Below are positions 4,959 to 6,679 of a DNA stretch of 6,679 nucleotides, piece by piece (position 1 is the stretch's first letter; each line of letters begins with the position of its first letter). A program made the translations under genes and the position numbers. The DNA is taken from NCBI GenBank assembly GCA_012511645.1, contig JAAZFP010000214.1:1-6679 (forward strand), given 5' to 3'. This DNA is from Microbacteriaceae bacterium (GTDB lineage Bacteria > Actinomycetota > Actinomycetes > Actinomycetales > Microbacteriaceae). The notes below the pieces were generated by a model, which saw nothing but the letters and a program-made list of their open reading frames with translations, was not told the origin of the DNA and searched no databases.

Positions 4959-6119
4959 TTAGACGGTGATGACCTGCGGGGTACCGCTCGGGGTGTCGCC
5001 ACCTGACTCTGCAGCGATGCGCCTCGCTTCAATCAGCAGGGTCTCGACAATCTCGCTCTCGGGCACGGTCTTAATCACCTCGCCCTTCACGAAGATCTGT
5101 CCCTTGCCGTTGCCGCTCGCCACACCCAGATCGGCTTCGCGAGCTTCACCCGGACCATTCACGATGCATCCCATCACCGCGACACGCAGCGGCACGGTCA
5201 TGCCTTCGAGGCCGGCCGTCACCTGGTCAGCAAGTGTGTATACGTCAACCTGCGCGCGGCCGCACGATGGGCATGACACGATCTCGAGCTTGCGCTCGCG
5301 AAGGTTCAGCGACTGCAAGATCTGCAGCCCCACCTTGACCTCTTCGACGGGCGGCGCCGACAGCGACACCCGGATGGTGTCACCGATGCCCTCACTCAGC
5401 AAAATGCCGAACGCGGTTGCGCTCTTGATGGTGCCCTGAAACGCGGGACCCGCTTCGGTCACCCCGAGGTGCAACGGCCAGTCGCCGCGCTGCGCCAACT
5501 GACGGTAGGCCTGCACCATCACAATCGGGTCGTTGTGCTTCACCGAGATCTTGAAGTCGTGAAAGTCGTGCTCCTCAAACAGCGATGCCTCCCACACGGC
5601 GCTTTCGACCAGCGCTTCGGGGGTTGCCTTGCCATACTTCTCAAGCAGGCGCGGATCAAGCGAGCCGGCGTTCACCCCGATGCGAATCGACACCCCCGCG
5701 GCCTTCGCTCGCCTCGCGATCTCGGCCACCTGGTCATCAAACTTGCGAATATTGCCGGGGTTCACCCGCACCGCCGCACAGCCCGCGTCAATCGCAGCAA
5801 ACACATAGTTTGGCTGAAAGTGAATATCGGCGATCACAGGGATCTGGCTTTTCGCAGCAATGATCGAGAGCACCTCAGCATCATCTCGGCTGGGGCACGC
5901 CACCCGTACAATCTCGCAGCCGGCCGCCGTGAGTTCGGCAATCTGCTGCAGCGTCGCGTTGATATCGGTCGTGGGTGTCGTCGTCATCGACTGCACACTC
6001 ACGGGCGATTCGCTGCCCACGCCAACTGACCCCACCCGAATTTGCCGGGTGTGACGCCTCGGCGCGAGCACCTCTGGTGTGTCTTTGACCGCGGGGAGAC
6101 CGAGATTAATTGCTGGCAC
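4959..6119 (-). CDS. ispG: 4-hydroxy-3-methylbut-2-en-1-yl diphosphate synthase
   Basis: IspG (GcpE) reductively converts 2-C-methylerythritol 2,4-cyclodiphosphate to HMBPP, the penultimate MEP-pathway step. It uses a [4Fe-4S] cluster. From GTG 6119 the protein has 386 residues. The TIM-barrel part carries RRHTRQIRVGSVGVG, SVQSMTTTPTTD, the NPGNI and GVNAGSLD elements. Cluster ligands are in SCPSCGR (C283, C286) and MGCIVNGPGE (C318, E325); their spacing (3, 35 and 42) matches that of the E. coli enzyme. An upstream in-frame GTG at 6152 would add 11 residues and lies 1 nt past the protease stop. I prefer 6119 because a -10 box sits 6 nt before it and actinobacterial IspG, as I recall it, starts at PAINLGLP or similar. 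The upstream site-2 protease gene is its usual neighbour. Confidence 0.97.
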   Translation of the reverse strand: MPAINLGLPAVKDTPEVLAPRRHTRQIRVGSVGVGSESPVSVQSMTTTPTTDINATLQQIAELTAAGCEIVRVACPSRDDAEVLSIIAAKSQIPVIADIHFQPNYVFAAIDAGCAAVRVNPGNIRKFDDQVAEIARRAKAAGVSIRIGVNAGSLDPRLLEKYGKATPEALVESAVWEASLFEEHDFHDFKISVKHNDPIVMVQAYRQLAQRGDWPLHLGVTEAGPAFQGTIKSATAFGILLSEGIGDTIRVSLSAPPVEEVKVGLQILQSLNLRERKLEIVSCPSCGRAQVDVYTLADQVTAGLEGMTVPLRVAVMGCIVNGPGEAREADLGVASGNGKGQIFVKGEVIKTVPESEIVETLLIEARRIAAESGGDTPSGTPQVITV

Positions 6120-6125
6120 GCGCTC

Positions 6126-6131
6126 AGTGTA
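6126..6131 (-). promoter_or_regulatory. Leaderless-type -10 box of ispG
   Basis: Minus strand TACACT (6131-6126) is followed by 6 nt (GAGCGC) and GTG 6119. It lies in the gap after the site-2 protease stop at 6154. It would let ispG be expressed independently of the protease. No clear -35 was found. Confidence 0.5.
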
Positions 6132-6153
6132 TCGGGCGGCGATGTGCCTCACA

Positions 6154-6679
6154 TCAGCCGAACAGCGATACCGGTTTGACGATATCGGCGTAGAGCAGCA
6201 GCACGCTCATGGCGCCGAGCACAATCACTACGGCGAAGGTGACAGGCACCATCTTTGCTGTGTCTACGGGGCCAGGATCTGGCTTGCCGAAGAGCTTGGC
6301 GAGCCGACGCTTTGCCCCCTCATAGAGCGCGCCTGCAACGTGGCCGCCATCGAGCGGCATCAGCGGGATGAGGTTAAACACGAACAGTGCCACATTCAGC
6401 GATCCGAGCAGCCCAAAGACCATCTGCGCCCGGGCTGCGACCGGGGCCTCTTCGAAGCTCACAATTTCGCCTGCGAGACGACCCACACCGACCACGCCGA
6501 TTGGCCCGTTGGGGTCGCGCTCCTCTGGCCCGAAGGCGGCGTTCCAGACATCTACCATGCGTTGCGGCAGGCCAAAGATCACCTGGGTGACCTGCGCCAC
6601 ATTTTCGCCAACAAATTGCGGCACTGCCGTGATCGGCTGCTGCACGGTTTCGGTGGTCGGCGTGACACCAATCATGCCC
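6154..6679 (-). CDS. Site-2 (RIP) metalloprotease, C-terminal part only
   Basis: About 175 C-terminal residues are present; the frame continues past the right edge, so the start, the HExxH zinc motif and the PDZ start are outside. What is visible ends with two membrane segments. The first contains FVFNLIPLMPLDGGHV, the RseP/Rip1 signature in which the Asp of LDGG is the third zinc ligand. The second is near the C-terminus (VPVTFAVVIVLGAMSVLLLY), followed by a short tail to the stop at 6154. The part before this (GPIGVVGVGRLAGE) is the conserved region seen after the PDZ domain. Such proteases cut anti-sigma factors and other membrane proteins inside the membrane. An internal Met near 6675 is not the start. 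Its place upstream of ispG fits the dxr-rip-ispG order common in Actinobacteria. Confidence 0.93.
   Translation of the reverse strand, partial: GMIGVTPTTETVQQPITAVPQFVGENVAQVTQVIFGLPQRMVDVWNAAFGPEERDPNGPIGVVGVGRLAGEIVSFEEAPVAARAQMVFGLLGSLNVALFVFNLIPLMPLDGGHVAGALYEGAKRRLAKLFGKPDPGPVDTAKMVPVTFAVVIVLGAMSVLLLYADIVKPVSLFG

Noticed and set aside
5469..6029. 186-residue plus-strand frame opposite ispG
   Set aside because: His/Arg-rich shadow of ispG, which is certain from its cluster ligands and conserved blocks.
1..6679. Mobile element, CRISPR array, tRNA/rRNA or defence genes
   Set aside because: I found no direct repeat arrays, transposase or integrase motifs, tRNA-like folds or defence-gene signatures. 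All longer frames are accounted for by housekeeping genes or their shadows.

Overview
The window is a GC-rich bacterial chromosome segment carrying only housekeeping-type genes. It most likely comes from a high-GC Gram-positive (Actinobacteria). The evidence is the infA-rpmJ ribosomal operon head, a Rip1-type site-2 protease next to ispG, the TIGR00730/LOG protein, and several start codons that look leaderless (a TANNNT -10 box exactly 6 nt before ATG or GTG). Microbacteriaceae (Leucobacter-like) is my best guess, from general resemblance of the proteins and gene order. It is inference only, since no search was possible.

Layout. Positions 1-402 (minus) hold the start of a ribosomal protein operon: infA (IF-1), then rpmJ (L36), which runs off the left edge. 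A strong promoter at 500-527 and a structured leader of about 90 nt precede infA. Divergent from it, 613-1470 (plus) encodes an inositol-monophosphatase-family enzyme. It converges on trmB (tRNA m7G46 methyltransferase, minus), with a shared hairpin at 1471-1513. trmB and aroQ (type II 3-dehydroquinate dehydratase, plus) are divergent across a short 74 bp gap holding a -10 box for each. aroQ converges on the left-pointing block that fills the rest of the window: site-2 protease C-terminus (6154 to right edge), then ispG, then a LOG-family protein, then a CPBP-family membrane protein ending at 2898.

Function. The genes are linked by housekeeping roles rather than one system: translation (infA, rpmJ, trmB), aromatic amino acid synthesis (aroQ), isoprenoid synthesis by the MEP pathway (ispG), membrane proteolysis (site-2 protease and a CPBP homologue with a degraded active site), and small phosphate or nucleotide metabolism (IMPase, LOG). 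I saw no mobile element, CRISPR array, tRNA, rRNA, toxin-antitoxin pair or phage gene.

The most interesting signals are regulatory. Five of the seven genes whose 5' ends are visible and not in the infA operon or directly coupled fit the same leaderless geometry. There is an SD-ATG-TAA start-stop element in frame just upstream of the IMPase start, an inverted repeat at the LOG promoter, and a CPBP protein lacking expected catalytic residues. I do not see an undescribed multi-gene system here.
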